From assembly GCF_003073045.1 (NCBI RefSeq), contig NC_037596.1, positions 11,653,950-11,717,949 on the forward strand: 64,000 bases of DNA, read 5' to 3'. This DNA comes from Pomacea canaliculata (Eukaryota > Mollusca > Gastropoda > Architaenioglossa > Ampullariidae). Shown here in pieces: positions 23,386 through 35,533 of this stretch. How positions within the stretch are numbered: position 1 is the stretch's first letter; every line of letters begins with the position of its first letter. Both the position numbers and the translations under genes were made by a program. The notes under the pieces were generated by a model. That model ran no database searches. It was given only the letters and a program-made list of their open reading frames with translations, and was not told the origin of the DNA.

Positions 23386-25555
23386 TGGTTTTGTGAGGGG
23401 GTGAGTGAAGCCAAGAAACAGAGACGGCTGGCGGAGAAACAATGGAGGAAGACCAAACTTGAGATTGACAGACAGCTGTATAAGTTAGCCAGAAATAAAT
23501 ATGCTTGTGCTGTAAAAAAGGCTAAATCGCTTTTCGTGCAGGAGCAGCTAGAGACTGCGAGTGGAAATTCCAGAAAGATTTTTGACATTGTGAACAGCTT
23601 GATGGGTAAGAACGGAACTAGTCCGGTTCTTCCTGAGGTGGATGTCAAGTCAGCTGCTGATCACCTGTCTTCCTTCTTTGTTAATAAGATAAAGGAAATT
23701 AGTGCTGGACTTGAGAGTGCAGCTTGTGAGTTGCCAGAGTGCGAGGAAGATTATTCTGTGCCATTTGCTGGTGTTCCGCTGACTTCTTTCACGTGTATTG
23801 ATGAGAGTTACTTGAGGAAACTTGTAGCGAGATCAACTAAAACTTCATGTGCCGTGGATCCTGTACCAACTAAATTTATTATTCAACTTCTGGAGATTCT
23901 ATTTCCTGTCATCTTGGACATTATTAATGCCAGTTTGAGAGCAGGATGTGTTCCACGGTGTTTTAAACAGGCTGTTGTGAAGCCCTTGTTGAAGAAAACG
24001 AACCTGGATCCCTCCGACTGTAAAAACTATCGTCCAGTGTCAAATTTATCATATATTTCCAAGCTACTGGAGAGGGTGGCTGCAGAGCAGCTTATGACAA
24101 ATTTTATTACTTATGGCTGCCTAGATAAATTTCAGTCAGCGTATCGTCCTGGCTTCAGCACAGAAACTGCTCTTCTTCGTGTGACCAATGACATTCTGTG
24201 TAGTGTCAACTCTGGCAACTTAGTGCTGTTAGTATTACTCGACCTGAGTAGTGCGTTTGACACCATCAACCACCGCCTGCTGCTCCAGAGACTGTCGTCA
24301 GAGGCTGGTATCCAGGGCGCTGCACTGCAGTGGATTGCCTCCTATCTTGCCGATAGGTCTCAGAGAGTGATTGTCGGCTCTGCAAGCTCTGAGGCAGTTC
24401 CTCTGGTGTGTGGCGTACCACAGGGATCCGTTCTGGGTCCATTATTATTTTCGCTATATGTTTCACAGCTTCGACGGGTCATTGAACGCTTTCAGATGGG
24501 ACGTCAGTTCTTTGCGGACGATACACAGATTCTGAACAGTTCCCCCCCCCCTCCCCGACCCGGCAGTGGCTAGGGTTGAGCTTCAACGACTTGAATCTTG
24601 TTGTGTTGCGGTGAAGGCGTGGATGTCCAGGAATCGTCTTAAACTCAACGACGACAAGTCAGAAGCGTTACTGTGTGGCCCCAGGGCCAGGAGGGAGCAG
24701 ATTGGCATTAGTGCCGTGCAGGTCGGTGATGCCTCCATAGCCTTTGCTGACTGTGTACGGGACCTAGGGCTGTTTATTGATGCAGAGCTCTCCATGTGCA
24801 ACCATATCAGTTCTGTTGTGGCTAAATCCTACTACTTTTTGAGGACTTTAGGTAGACTACGGCCCATGCTGACTCAAGCTGCTGCCAACTCACTTGCTGT
24901 TGCTACCATCACATCACGATTGGACTATTGTAACAGTGCATTGTGGGGTATACCTGCTACTCAGTTGGATCGACTCCAAAGAGTTCAAAACACAGCCGCC
25001 AGGATTGTCACCCGTGCAAAGTCGTCCACTGAGCACATCACCCCTATCCTACAGAGCCTTCACTGGCTCCCGATGAACAAGCGTATTGACCACAAAGTAC
25101 TTTCCATTGCCCAGTCGAGCATGTCTAAAACTGCTCCTGACTATTTGCAGGAGATAGTTCCTCCGTACCAGCCGTCACGTGGCCTGCACTCAGGCTCCCA
25201 GTCACGCTTCTGTCTCCCTGCAGTGACAGACACCAACAAGAAGCGCACTGGAGCCAGGGCCTTCAAACACGCGGCCCCTAAGCTGTGGAATGCTCTGCCA
25301 TCGTCACTCTCCACCATCACCTCACCAACCACGTTCCGCTAAAAACTGAAAACCCATCTGTTTCTTTCAAACCAGTCTTAATTAACTACCAAGAAACACT
25401 TCTGTCCATTTTTTTTTTTTTTTACTTTTCCTGGTGTTTTATATATTTGTTCACTTTATTTGTTCTTCATTTGTTCTTTTTTCTGAGCAATGAGCATTCT
25501 TCGGAATGGATACCTGCGCATTACAAATCGACATCATCATCATCATACAAAAGTG
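23386..25555 (+). mobile_element. L2/CR1-type LINE, 5'-truncated, nearly intact reverse transcriptase
   Basis: Begins inside the ORF (WFCEGVSEAKKQRRLAEKQW), so the endonuclease is missing. RT motifs are in order: VVKPLLKKTNLD, NYRPVSNLSYISKLLERV, FQSAYRPGFSTETALL, DLSSAFDTI (catalytic Asp), GVPQGSVLGPLLFSLY, FADDTQI (catalytic Asp pair). The frame shifts at a run of ten C with further C-rich bases (24541-24558), then resumes from about 24566 with LKLNDDKSEALL, RDLGLFIDAEL, SRLDYCNSALWG, ILQSLHWLP and KLWNALPSSL. A TAA at 25340-25342 stands where the family usually continues (R-stop-KLKTHLF). The 3' end has an A-poor leader, a T run and an ATC repeat tail near 25532-25548. Confidence 0.92.
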
Positions 25556-25556
25556 C

Positions 25557-25581
25557 TAAACCCTAACCCTAACCCTAACCC
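25557..25581 (-). repeat. Short interstitial telomere-like repeat
   Basis: More than three tandem copies of CCCTAA (TTAGGG on the other strand) directly beyond the 3' tail of the LINE. TTAGGG is the usual metazoan telomere unit. Confidence 0.75.
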
Positions 25582-26892
25582 ATAACAGAGGAAATCCTCA
25601 AGCTAACTTCTTCCTGATTGATGGAACTGGAAATGAAATAAATGCTTATAGATTAGACAAAAACTCTTTGCGACGAGGTCAGATCTCACTGAACCCCACG
25701 CAGTGCCGTCTGGGCCTACCGAGGGGTAGCATCCTTAAACACTTCTTTGTGCGAATGAATACATAAGGGAGACAACTACTGAAACCTTTAAGAGTTGTTC
25801 CACTATAGATTACTTCCCTTTTAAGGTTGAAACAGTCGGGTATTTCGTTATACAGTATTTGAAAGTAGGCAAAGATTCTGTGTTCAAGCGCCATGTTAAA
25901 ATCGGTTACCGATTACTCAGTTCAATGATGAAAGATGGAAGTTCCATTACTGCTTTCAGTTTCAGGCGATAGCTCTTACGTTTGTTCTTCGATACGAACA
26001 CTGATAAATCAGTATTACAGTTATGAGTGAATTGATTTTTTATATTTCACTTTCCATGTAAGAGCCAGTAAACTAAGACACAGATCCTCTCAAATTTTTG
26101 ACTGTATTGTTTGTATTCCTATCCGTGTTTATTTGTTTTTGTTTTTATTTATGTGTGAACAAAATACTTTCAACAAACAAAGATGAAAACTGAGAAAAAG
26201 AAAGAAAAAAGGAAGGAAAGAAAAAAAGTAAAGAAGGAAAGAAAAACTATAAAAGGATTAGGGATGAGTCAACTGGGAAAAGTCAGTGTATCGGTTTTCT
26301 TTGTAGGAGATCCTGACGGTAGAGGACTCAAAAATGAATTATGCTAACTTTTTTGTTTTTTGATTATTCTTCCTTTCTTTTATATTGTTTGTAAATTTTG
26401 TTAGTGCTTTTAATCTAGTCGGAACATAGCTGTGAAGCTTTAAGTAACGCTATTGATGAGGCTCGTTCAGGAGCTTGTATTATAATGTGTTATCATTTCG
26501 CAATGTAGAGTTTTAAGTGACAAAGACCGATATCCGACACGGTGGATATTTTTGTACGCCCGCGCGCAGACTCTCAGTCGGCACGGCGGGCGAAAATAAC
26601 CGCCGCGTTTTTACTTTTTTTTTTTTTTTTGGCGTTTACAGCGCTTTTTTTCGTAAAGAAATCGCTTAGTTACGATAGCTTGTGCATTTCTGAACACAGT
26701 TACTTCCCTTGTAAAGGGATGGTACTCTGTTTTGACTGAACTATCGTCAATTTCCCAGAGTAACCCTTCTTGAAAAAAATGGCGAGACGATGTACGTGAA
26801 ATGTGCGTCTAGATCTCAGATCTCGGAATTCTGGCATAATTTGTGAATTTCTAAGGACAAGAACAATGTGTGTGCATTTCTTTTTGGTTTTC
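25582..26892. other. Intergenic stretch, no gene seen
   Basis: Has a purine-rich simple stretch at about 26179-26245 and two copies of TTACTTCCCTT (about 25810-25820 and 26700-26710). The second is followed by GTAAAGGG, making a CCCTT-GTA-AAGGG palindrome. No frame recognised. Confidence 0.4.
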
Positions 26893-27187
26893 AAAGATCC
26901 TATTTTACAGATTTTGAGTTATCATTATCAATTTGAATTATTCTTCTAGCTGTTTTAGGTTTTTTTTATAATTTTTTGAAAATCGGTAAAATTCGTGTGT
27001 AACGTGCTGGAAAAATTTTTTTACTTCATCTACCCGATTTTGTATGGATTACAATAATAAAAGTGAGCTCTCAAGCAATTTTCAGGTAGGATTGTTCCTA
27101 TTTTACAAAGTTTGATCTATCATTATCAATTTGAATTATTCTTCTAGCTGTTTTAGTTTCTTTTTTATAATTTTTTGAAAAACGTTA
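26893..27187. repeat. Imperfect tandem duplication with 199-bp period
   Basis: About 90 bases starting CCTATTTTACA near 26899 recur from 27098 with few changes, through a shared TATCATTATCAATTTGAATT and TTCTTCTAGCTGTTTTAG to a T-rich end. Non-coding. Confidence 0.75.
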
Positions 27188-30100
27188 AAAATCATGCGTA
27201 CCAGTGTGTAAAACTGCCTCTAGCTCTTCCGTCTTCATAGAGTTGATGTTTATCTTAGAGAACAAGTGCCAAAAAGGAGAAAAGAAAGCAGACGAAAAAC
27301 TTCGGGGATATCTTCCTAGGGAGGATTTTCTTAAAATTTCTCAGAAAGGCAAATTTGTTAGATGCGTTAAATCAAGCCTTAAGGAAACAAATAGCTGTGT
27401 TGTCTCCAAATAGGGCAAAGTGGCCGTGTCACTGAGATATAAAGTGACTGAAGATATCACTGTAAAAAACTCCTTGCCCGAGGTAAACAGACTCATAATT
27501 CTACACCTCTGATCCAGTTACACAGGTAAATGACGGAAGGGAGAGGAAAAATAAATCGCGGATGTTAAATATGATAATTATCTCATGATGAAAGCTTAGA
27601 GGCTGGAAGCCATTTAAGCGTAGCTACAGTGGAACACAACTCTAAAGACTAAAACTAGGCCTGTTGGTAAATAAATCTCTGTGTGAACTTGTTAGAAGTC
27701 GTCGTTTTCAGCCGAGAATGAAATAAAGAAGTCAGCAAACCTTGGTGACCTGTTTCGTGTTGTTCCCACGGTAAAGCTACATTGAACACTGTGGGAAAGA
27801 AATGGTGACAGAACGTTAATTAAATCAGCAGTAAAATGTCTAAAACGAAAACAAAATTTTTGAATAGGCCATACCTAGACTTATGAGCTTAAAGGAAGTA
27901 TAAACTTTCCACAAATTTAATCAATGTGAGAAAATTCTGAGCATTAAACATAATAAACCTTTATAAACAGGCAAGCATGAATCATGCAATTACTTCCCTT
28001 ATGTATTCTCTAAAAAGGAATAGTAATCAGACGTTACTTGTGTTTATGTCAATGATTATTTTCACGATAAACTAGTCCACACTGTACGTAATAATCTCAT
28101 GCAGGCATAAAAAAAACATATTAATATGCCAGAGGCGAGAAATAAATCCACAACTTTATATTGTCAACATCCTTGTCGCGAAATTTTTACCGTCCACAAA
28201 AACATAACCCGGAGCTAGAAATCACATCTAAACACGAAAACAAAGCAACGTACAAGAAATTAGAAGGAATAGTTCCCATAAGTTCAGAGACTTTCGCTTT
28301 AACTTCGTGTTTGTAAATAAAAATATTGTGTGGCCTACAATAGTATTAAATGAAGTTAAAGCAGTGTATGAGCGGACCTTAAAGACATGCACAACATGAT
28401 GTTGGAGCTGTTTGAACTAAAGTCTTTTTAAATGAAATAAAATTATTTTAAGTCGGCCTTTTAATTTTTAAATGCGGAAGAGTTTTGAGGAGAAGTGTTT
28501 CATGTTTTACTGTTGAAGAATAATATACTCATGTATACCTAACCAAGCCCTCATTCCGCACCTACATTTATTTCTTCTTCTTATCATATTATCATTGTCT
28601 CTCTGCTTCCTCGATTAATATGACTAAGGTAGCCGAAACAGTTACCGAAAGCAGCTTTTCGTTGGTGTTGTCTGCAATATTGCTAACTACCCATACTACC
28701 CTTATGAATGAGTCTTTTGCGAGTGGTCTGCTGGGTGAGAGGAGAACCATGTTGCAAAGCTACATTGCAAGTGAAATCTTGCATCTGCAAACCTTGCAAA
28801 CATAGCAACGGGGGAATAGCCCTTAACGATTAGTCTGACAAAATTATTTACTGGTTTAGTTTATGTGTAGGGAGGTATAATAGAGCCACAGAATCTAACT
28901 TATTTGAATAAAAATGACTGAATACCAGCGAAAAGGAAATCAGGAAATAGTTTTCTTTATCATTTCAAAAATTACCTACAAGGCAGTAAGATCCTTTTCT
29001 TTTAATTAAAGTAAAGGTCAGTGGGAAATACATCGGTGCCTCTACGTTCCCCTTGTTCAAATTATTATAAGCTAGACACGATGGATTGTTTAGCCTTTTT
29101 CGACTGTAGGCTATAAAAGTCCTTTCTCACTTTCAGAATGATAATACTTGTAGTCAGACAAACGAGTTCATAGAGCACTAGGCCACGATTTGTTTTATCC
29201 CTATCAAAAGTGTTTCTATAGAATAAAGTCAGTTTAAATTTTCAGCTAATAACAGCTTCATTTTATTCGCTATTTTGTATGCGAGTATTTGAGAGATGCA
29301 GTAGTCTGTCATGAGATGTTTTAATTATTATTTTTGTGGATATTTTAAAGGGTTTCGTGGCTTCTCTTTGAAAAGAAACAGTATCATCAGGATGAGAATG
29401 AAATTTGTTTCCAAGATTTGCTATATAAGAAGAAGGGGAAGTGTTGTTAAGGCCCTTAATCAAAACCGAAACATGAAATTTTGTAAAAGACGCGGACCCG
29501 CAGTGGACAGATGGTGGGCTGTCCTATAAGAAGTGTCAAAGGTTGAAATATCTAAAATACAGACTCGGCTTTGTTAAGAGACACTTCACTGTCGTGCTAT
29601 AGCTCAAGTACTCTCAACATAAAATTAAGGAAATTAGGAACAGAAATTCAGGTTTTTAATTTCGTCTTACTCCATCTTTCCCTATGTTCTCAAGCTGTTT
29701 AAGTTTAATACATTAGTATACGTTAGTCCCTCCATCCGAGCTTTTTCACTTTCTCTTGTTAGTCCTGGTGTGTATTCCAAAGATATAACCTGCAATACGA
29801 AGAGATGTAAATTTATGGCACCGCCCTACCACAGTCTGTGGTTTAAATTCACACTGCTCTACATCGCTTCTTACCACTTCATACGCACAACATAACAACA
29901 CGTACAGCTGTGGTCCATTATTTAACTTTAATGACAGCAGTGATAAATGGTACGAAATATTAAACTCTAAAGTGAATGACCCCCAACACAGTTACTATGA
30001 AACATTGATGACAACTACAATGAATGGTCGTGAGTGATCTATGCAAAAATAAGGTGAATAAAAATGGGATTTGAAGAACGAAATACTATCTTAATTCACC

Positions 30101-31287
30101 CTTTTTAAAGGGCCAGCCTGTCGGGAACTACTGAAAAGACTTATTTATTATGTTTGCATTTACTAGTATGGTTTCTGATCATGGTATCAAAGACTCAAAT
30201 AGTTTGCTGTTTGCCTGCTCTTAAGGTGTTTGGCCTGGCCTGTCAGACAGCCACACACATACTTCCATTAAGTTTACAGGTTAACCAGATTATTAAAACA
30301 CACAAACACATAATTATTATACCTACCCTGGCGCCCATTTCGATTACGATGATTTTCTAATTTGTCCCCTTTGATGAAATGCTGATAAATTAGAATACTG
30401 CACTCATTAGTCTAAAAAAGAGATATCTAGTCATTGATAGCAACCAGCATTTCTAGTAAACTGAGAATAAAAGAGTTGACCACTTTATTAAATTATTTAG
30501 AAAGGTTTGTACAAGTCGTTTTTAGTGATTCACAAAACGTGCGAAATTTTGAAAGAGGTTTAGGTACAGTGTTCAGATAATACTGATCAATATTATTTTT
30601 AAGTGAGATAATCTTTCCGTTGCATGTTTGGTTTGCGGACGGCAGTAATCTCAGTTTATCCGAAGCTATAAAATAATATTCCAAAATATTAAATATACAC
30701 AATGTTTCCTTTTGCTATATCTTTTTGTTTAATCAGGTATTAGGTTATCAACAAAAGAGATGACATATTTGAAAATATAACTTAAAAGTATACCCTATCT
30801 GCCTCCTTAGAGACAGAAAGTTGAAAGAAAAAATTGTAAACATTATGTATTCGTTACTCTGTATGTCTTAGTTTCTGAATTTATTTTCACACAGGCATTT
30901 GTTTAAAATTAGGTCTCTCTCACTCACACACACACACACTAGTGAGCGCACGAATGCTTGAAAATAAATTGATGAAGCATTCTTTATCATCACTGCACTT
31001 CCCAATGTATCTTGAGTACTTTCTGTTTAGAAAATCTCAAGAAATCTGTGGGTATGTAAGCCTCTTCTGTAAAGCAGCTTACAATAAGCCCTGTGTTTGT
31101 GACGAGCTGGTAATTCCACAGTCCATCTGTCTCTAGTTATAACCTTAAACAAGTCAGCTTGCTATGCAGTCATACTGCTGAAATTTTGTTTGAGCATATA
31201 GGAAAAAGAATGTTGTGAATGTGACTTCTACTATGGATGCTTCATAATATTTCGTAGATTTTTGTATTGCCCAACAATCACTTTCTT
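27188..31287. other. 4-kb stretch downstream of gene B tail exons, no gene supported
   Basis: AT-rich. A TTACTTCCCTT copy at 27990-28000 and a short CA run near 30926-30939 are the only repeats noticed. Open frames of 60-72 codons here (for example 27204-27413 and 28620-28805, plus) have no recognisable motifs. Confidence 0.4.
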
Positions 31288-31476
31288 TTAGATTATCTTA
31301 TTAGTCTTTCGCTTGTAGTCACGTGGTGGCGGAGCCTTGACAGAGAAGTTAATGGCGGCGTACTCCGTTTCCGGCAGGGTGTCGATGACGTCATCACAGG
31401 GTCTCGTACTATTGAAGTCCAAGTCTCCGTAAATCAACCCATCTGGGTGTCTCTCGCGAGAAACGGTCGAAGACTC
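31288..31476 (-). CDS. Terminal tail exon T3 with tandem YxxL/YxxI motifs
   Basis: 189 nt, enters in phase 0 after an acceptor ...cttataacag and ends at a TAA (31290-31288): 62 residues. It carries LIYGDLDF and TEYAAINF, two tyrosines with hydrophobic residues at +3, 23 residues apart. This is wider than a classical ITAM and closer to the tandem ITIM/ITSM arrangement of Ig-superfamily receptors. A proline-rich basic end follows (APPPRDYKRKTNK). It joins T2 and T1 upstream in one continuous frame. Confidence 0.68.
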   Translation of the reverse strand, partial: ESSTVSRERHPDGLIYGDLDFNSTRPCDDVIDTLPETEYAAINFSVKAPPPRDYKRKTNKII

Positions 31477-32001
31477 CTGTTATAAGAATGATAAATAACC
31501 ATCAAGTCATTTATTCTAAAAGCAAATTATGTTTACATGTGTTTTTTGTTCTATGGACGTTGTTTGTGATTATCAAATATTCTCTTTTCAGACAATTTAT
31601 AACCTAGGAAATGAACTGTTTCAGAGGCAATGAGTTTTTGTTCTGTCAAAAAACGAGCTGCAGTCCTTGATCGCAACCATTTTTTTTTTTCTTGTTTACT
31701 CCTGCTTAGTATCTTGCATCCCACAGCATTACAAAAAAGTTCATGTTTTTTAATGGTCGTGCAAAAGACAAGTTAAATTTAAAATTATTTGTAATGTGTA
31801 CGTTTTGATTTTATTTCTCAGACAGACTTCAGTTATGTCCCTGCAGAACAAAGTCAAATTCACTTATTGGGATGTACAATAGATTTTGTTGATAGTAAGC
31901 TTATGGCCGGCAATCTGGCTTTGAATAGCTAATTCTGTATAAAGTTAATCCAGTTACAGTCTGTGTAATACTATGTGACATGGACTTAAAGGAAAGCTTA
32001 C

Positions 32002-32057
32002 CATTATCTTTGCTGAACCACATGCATCATCAGATTGAGCAGTGTCAGTCATCCCGC
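32002..32057 (-). CDS. Tail exon T2
   Basis: 56 nt, phase 1 in and phase 0 out, acceptor ...tttgacag, donor GTAAGC. Codes GGMTDTAQSDDACGSAKIM between T1 and T3 (the first Gly codon is split). Acidic and Ser-rich, with no tyrosine. Confidence 0.6.
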
Positions 32058-32448
32058 CTGTCAAATATTGGAAATTCATTCTATGAACAACGACTGAATA
32101 ATACTTAGAGAACAGTTTATTTCTCCATTCTCGGTACAAAAACACTATTCTCATTAGTTTTATAAAAGATTTTTATACAACTCTTCAAGACAAGTACGAT
32201 CATTCCATCACTTCCATATTATTTACCCATAAATTACAATCAAAATTTCTTTATCTATCTAACGAAAGTTTACTGCTTTGTTTCGATCTTTTTCTGTGTT
32301 ATGATACTTCTCTTATTAGTCAACCGAAAATTTTGCTTCAAACCTGTCTTTGTACCATAATTATCCACATGTTTATCTTGCTACTATTTTTAAAGCGAGC
32401 TTGCCTGAGCCTTTCTGTTGCTGTGGGGAGACTAATCATACATCTCAC

Positions 32449-32529
32449 CTTTTTTCTGTCGACGCTTTTTCTCTTGGACTTCAAGCACAGAGATGTAGTT
32501 ATTTTCGTCTGCCTCCGCTGATGGATTTC
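32449..32529 (-). CDS. Tail exon T1 with YISV motif
   Basis: 81 nt, phase 1-1, acceptor ...gcctttcag, donor GTGAGA. Codes NPSAEADENNYISVLEVQ then a basic run EKKRRQKKG. Entry phase and strand fit gene B's membrane exon (38285-38172), giving a split Arg codon. I found no other membrane exon between 32530 and 35430, so T1-T3 are best explained as an alternative or extended tail of gene B; a separate gene is possible. Confidence 0.62.
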
Positions 32530-32557
32530 CTGAAAGGCAGATGACTACTGTTACATT

Positions 32558-32670
32558 TTAAAGATTCAGGTAGAGACTAATGTTGTTCAAATCTTGTGTT
32601 ATTATATATTTGTCCTTTTTTTTGTCCACGTAACTGCTTGTGTCTGACTGTTGGTCAGAATTTTCTCGCA
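32558..32670 (-). CDS. Possible alternative last tail exon
   Basis: After an acceptor-like ...gttcttag the minus strand stays open in phase 1 to a TAA. It reads RENSDQQSDTSSYVDKKKDK and then YIITQ and SLYLNL; the last fits the ITIM pattern (S-x-Y-x-x-L). There is no paralogue to compare with and no donor, so it could only be a terminal exon. Confidence 0.28.
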
Positions 32671-32999
32671 CTAAGAACACGCGGATGGACACAGAGAGAG
32701 AGAGAGGGTGGGGAGAGAGATTCTTTCGAATCTTATTCATAGTAACCATTAATTTTCTTTTCTTAATTCTCTTGTTCCAAGAGAAATGCGTGAGATCTGT
32801 GCATGTATCAGCAAGTTTTGTTCACAGCTATGTCAAGCTTCACGGGTCCGTGGTTTAACGCCTTTCTTAATGTCATAAATCTTGAACAAAGTTTGGCAAA
32901 GTTGTATGTAAAGATTACAGAAAACTAACGATTAATCGTAACATTGGAGCTTTGGTTAACACTTTAAACTCAAACTGTCAATATATCTGCTAATACAAT

Positions 33000-35432
33000 G
33001 GAACTTACAATCACTTCACAGGTTTGAAGCTTTGGCACTGCTGATGAACGGCCTTTAAAAAGCTCGATTTCGTTTTTCTTAAAAAGGTTTAGGGTTAAAA
33101 TGGCCTAATAGCAGCTGGTGCTAAATATTTTTTTGTAACAATCCGAGTAGTACATTTAATGACACCACCTTTCTACATTTTGTTGAAGGTGGTAAATTGT
33201 TCCTTCTTTTTAAGGTGTTGTGAGTGATTTATTTACTGTTGTTTTGAAAGAACTATGTTTAATGAATTGTATGCCAGGACATAACTTTTTTTAAGGACTT
33301 GAATCCTTTTTGTAAACTTTCACCAATAGACTTTTATTTGAATGTTTTACTCCAAAACAATTTCTAACTATATGTGAAACTTATTTTGTGTTTGGGCGAG
33401 AGTATGTCTGACCAGTCTACATTTCCAGACGGTTATCTAAAGTCTGAATATGTTTACTGCATTGATTACAAAGACTATAACCCATAAAAATTACAACATT
33501 ACTGTGCAGGTGTGTGTCCAACTATATCAAATCTTCTTAGGTGACTCAAGATTTAAACCCATGTGATGAACCCAGAGAGGAGAAACTGCTGTGGTACACC
33601 ATTTCCAGTGAATACTGACTGTGTATTTATAAGAAAATTTCTTTTGTTTTGGATTACATGCCAAGAGAGCATTGGCCTTCGGTCAGGATTAACCCATTTG
33701 TTTTGTGTATTTGGGTATGGTTTACTACTGGACTATGTAATTTTGTCATCACATTTTAAAGAGTTGAATTAATTGAATTGTATTTAATTGGTTGTTTTGT
33801 GTCAATGTAAACAAAAACCATGTGTTCGTATGCATACGCATGTGACTAATAGTGTGTATGTGTGTTGTCATTAAAGTTCAATGCTGTAGGTAAACGGTGC
33901 TTTGTGTTAATAAATTATCAACAAATAACGGAAAGAAAAAAAATGTAACCCATTTTTAATCAATTAAAGGTATTAATCTAATCCGCAAAGTTAATCACAA
34001 AGTGATGGTCTGAATTTCCTTAAGTTATATCAGAAATTTTTACTTATTTAATTATTAAGCGTTTTAAAGTCTTACATTATTTATATTGAAAGCATATTAA
34101 TAGTCATATGATGATTATTATTTTAGCCTTTTTTCATATTATTTATTTACTATGATATTTCCTTATATCACTTCTTCAATCCTGAATAAAACACTCTCTG
34201 TAGCAGGTGGTACAATAAAAGTATTATAAAGATTATATTTGAAACATTGACTGGCTAGTAACTGTATTAGGAAGGTATAATGGAATATCTGATACGTTTG
34301 GATTTACTTGTGTTTGAAAAAGATTATTGTCTACTAAACAAAATGTACATTAAAATGCTGTTAACACAAGGAAACAAAAGCTTCCTATAAATGTTCTTTT
34401 TCGTGCCAGATTGGTTTTGCACAGTAAAATGATTATATTGTGGAATTTAAAAGTATCGCTTCAAGATGGTATCTCTAAATAAAAAAAATCCCTACAAAGG
34501 AAATCAAAAGAAGGAAATAAAAATATCAAAAAAGAGAAAGAATGAGTGTCTTTGTCGTGGGGGTTGTTCTGTGTCAGTCGATTCGCACCAAGAAACATGT
34601 ACATGGATTTAAGCTTTCATTCCTCGGCCCTAATCAATTGACTGTGCCAGTCGACACAAAGTGAAACAAGACACTTTAACAAAAAAATGCCAATTTATTA
34701 TTTTTTTTTAATTAAACACGATAATAGAACATAGTATGTAACGAGTCAGTAGATACAAAAGTCTGGCTACATAGTAGATGTGAAGGTCCGTGCCTGAGGA
34801 GAACAAATAAGACCCCACTGCCGTATGTGGAGACTGGTGATACTAGAGAAATTCCTTGTTTCCTACTCAGGCTTCACTCTAATCTTCGACGGAAGTGTGT
34901 CAACAGTGGAAGTAGAGACTGACAGACCTGTGCGGCAAAACCCATATTCCCCCGAAAAGTATTATTTTCGTGAAAACCAAAACTTTCCTCCTACTGGGTA
35001 TTTTCCAGCACTCGCATTACATAGAGAAAAGGTCTGCTGGGACTTAAACAGCGATGATTATTCCTTGTCAGTTGAAAAAAAAGACGCTGAGGAAAGAATC
35101 GCGTTCTTCACTACGTGTCAGACACTGGCAAGGGAAGTGGCTCGCCGTCTCAAGTGTCCTTCGCCACGTCTCGCTGCCGGAAGAATGTTTCCGGAGAATG
35201 CAAAAACTTCGACGGCCCCCTGATAATTTTGTAATTGCTCATACCTTTTATATTCCTGGGCACGCTGTAAAGGTATCTCTTCTACTGTAATCATATATCC
35301 TTTTCCAGTGGTCGGGACAGAAAAAGAAACAAAGGAAGAAAGGAAAGGTGGAAGACAGTAATAAAATCAAAGAAAGACCGAAGTAATGCATAGTAAACTA
35401 ATAAATAATCAACAAAGAGATTACTGGGTACT
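33000..35432. other. Intron or spacer inside the gene B locus
   Basis: No repeat recognised. A plus-strand open frame at 34825-35223 (132 codons) has an acceptor-like cttgtttcctactcag at about 34855-34870 within it, and then reads GFTLIFDGSVSTVEVE. It has no known homology and no clear donor, so I do not call it a gene. Confidence 0.35.
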
Positions 35433-35533
35433 TTAATACCGTTTAACTAGCACTTCCAAAACCTTGTGCGGATCACTTACTTGAGAAACTTCCTCGTAAA
35501 TTTTCTGTTGAAACCCTGCTTTCGTTTGCAGCC
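35433..35533 (-). CDS. Gene B exon 6: short cytoplasmic tail
   Basis: Acceptor ...tttgatttcag, phase 1. Codes RLQTKAGFQQKIYEEVSQ then VSDPHKVLEVLVKRY and a TAA (35435-35433). Two overlapping donor-like sites, GTAAGT and GTGATC, follow the codon for Gln of VSQ. The second is in phase 1 and would connect to T1. No AATAAA was seen soon after the stop. Confidence 0.68.
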
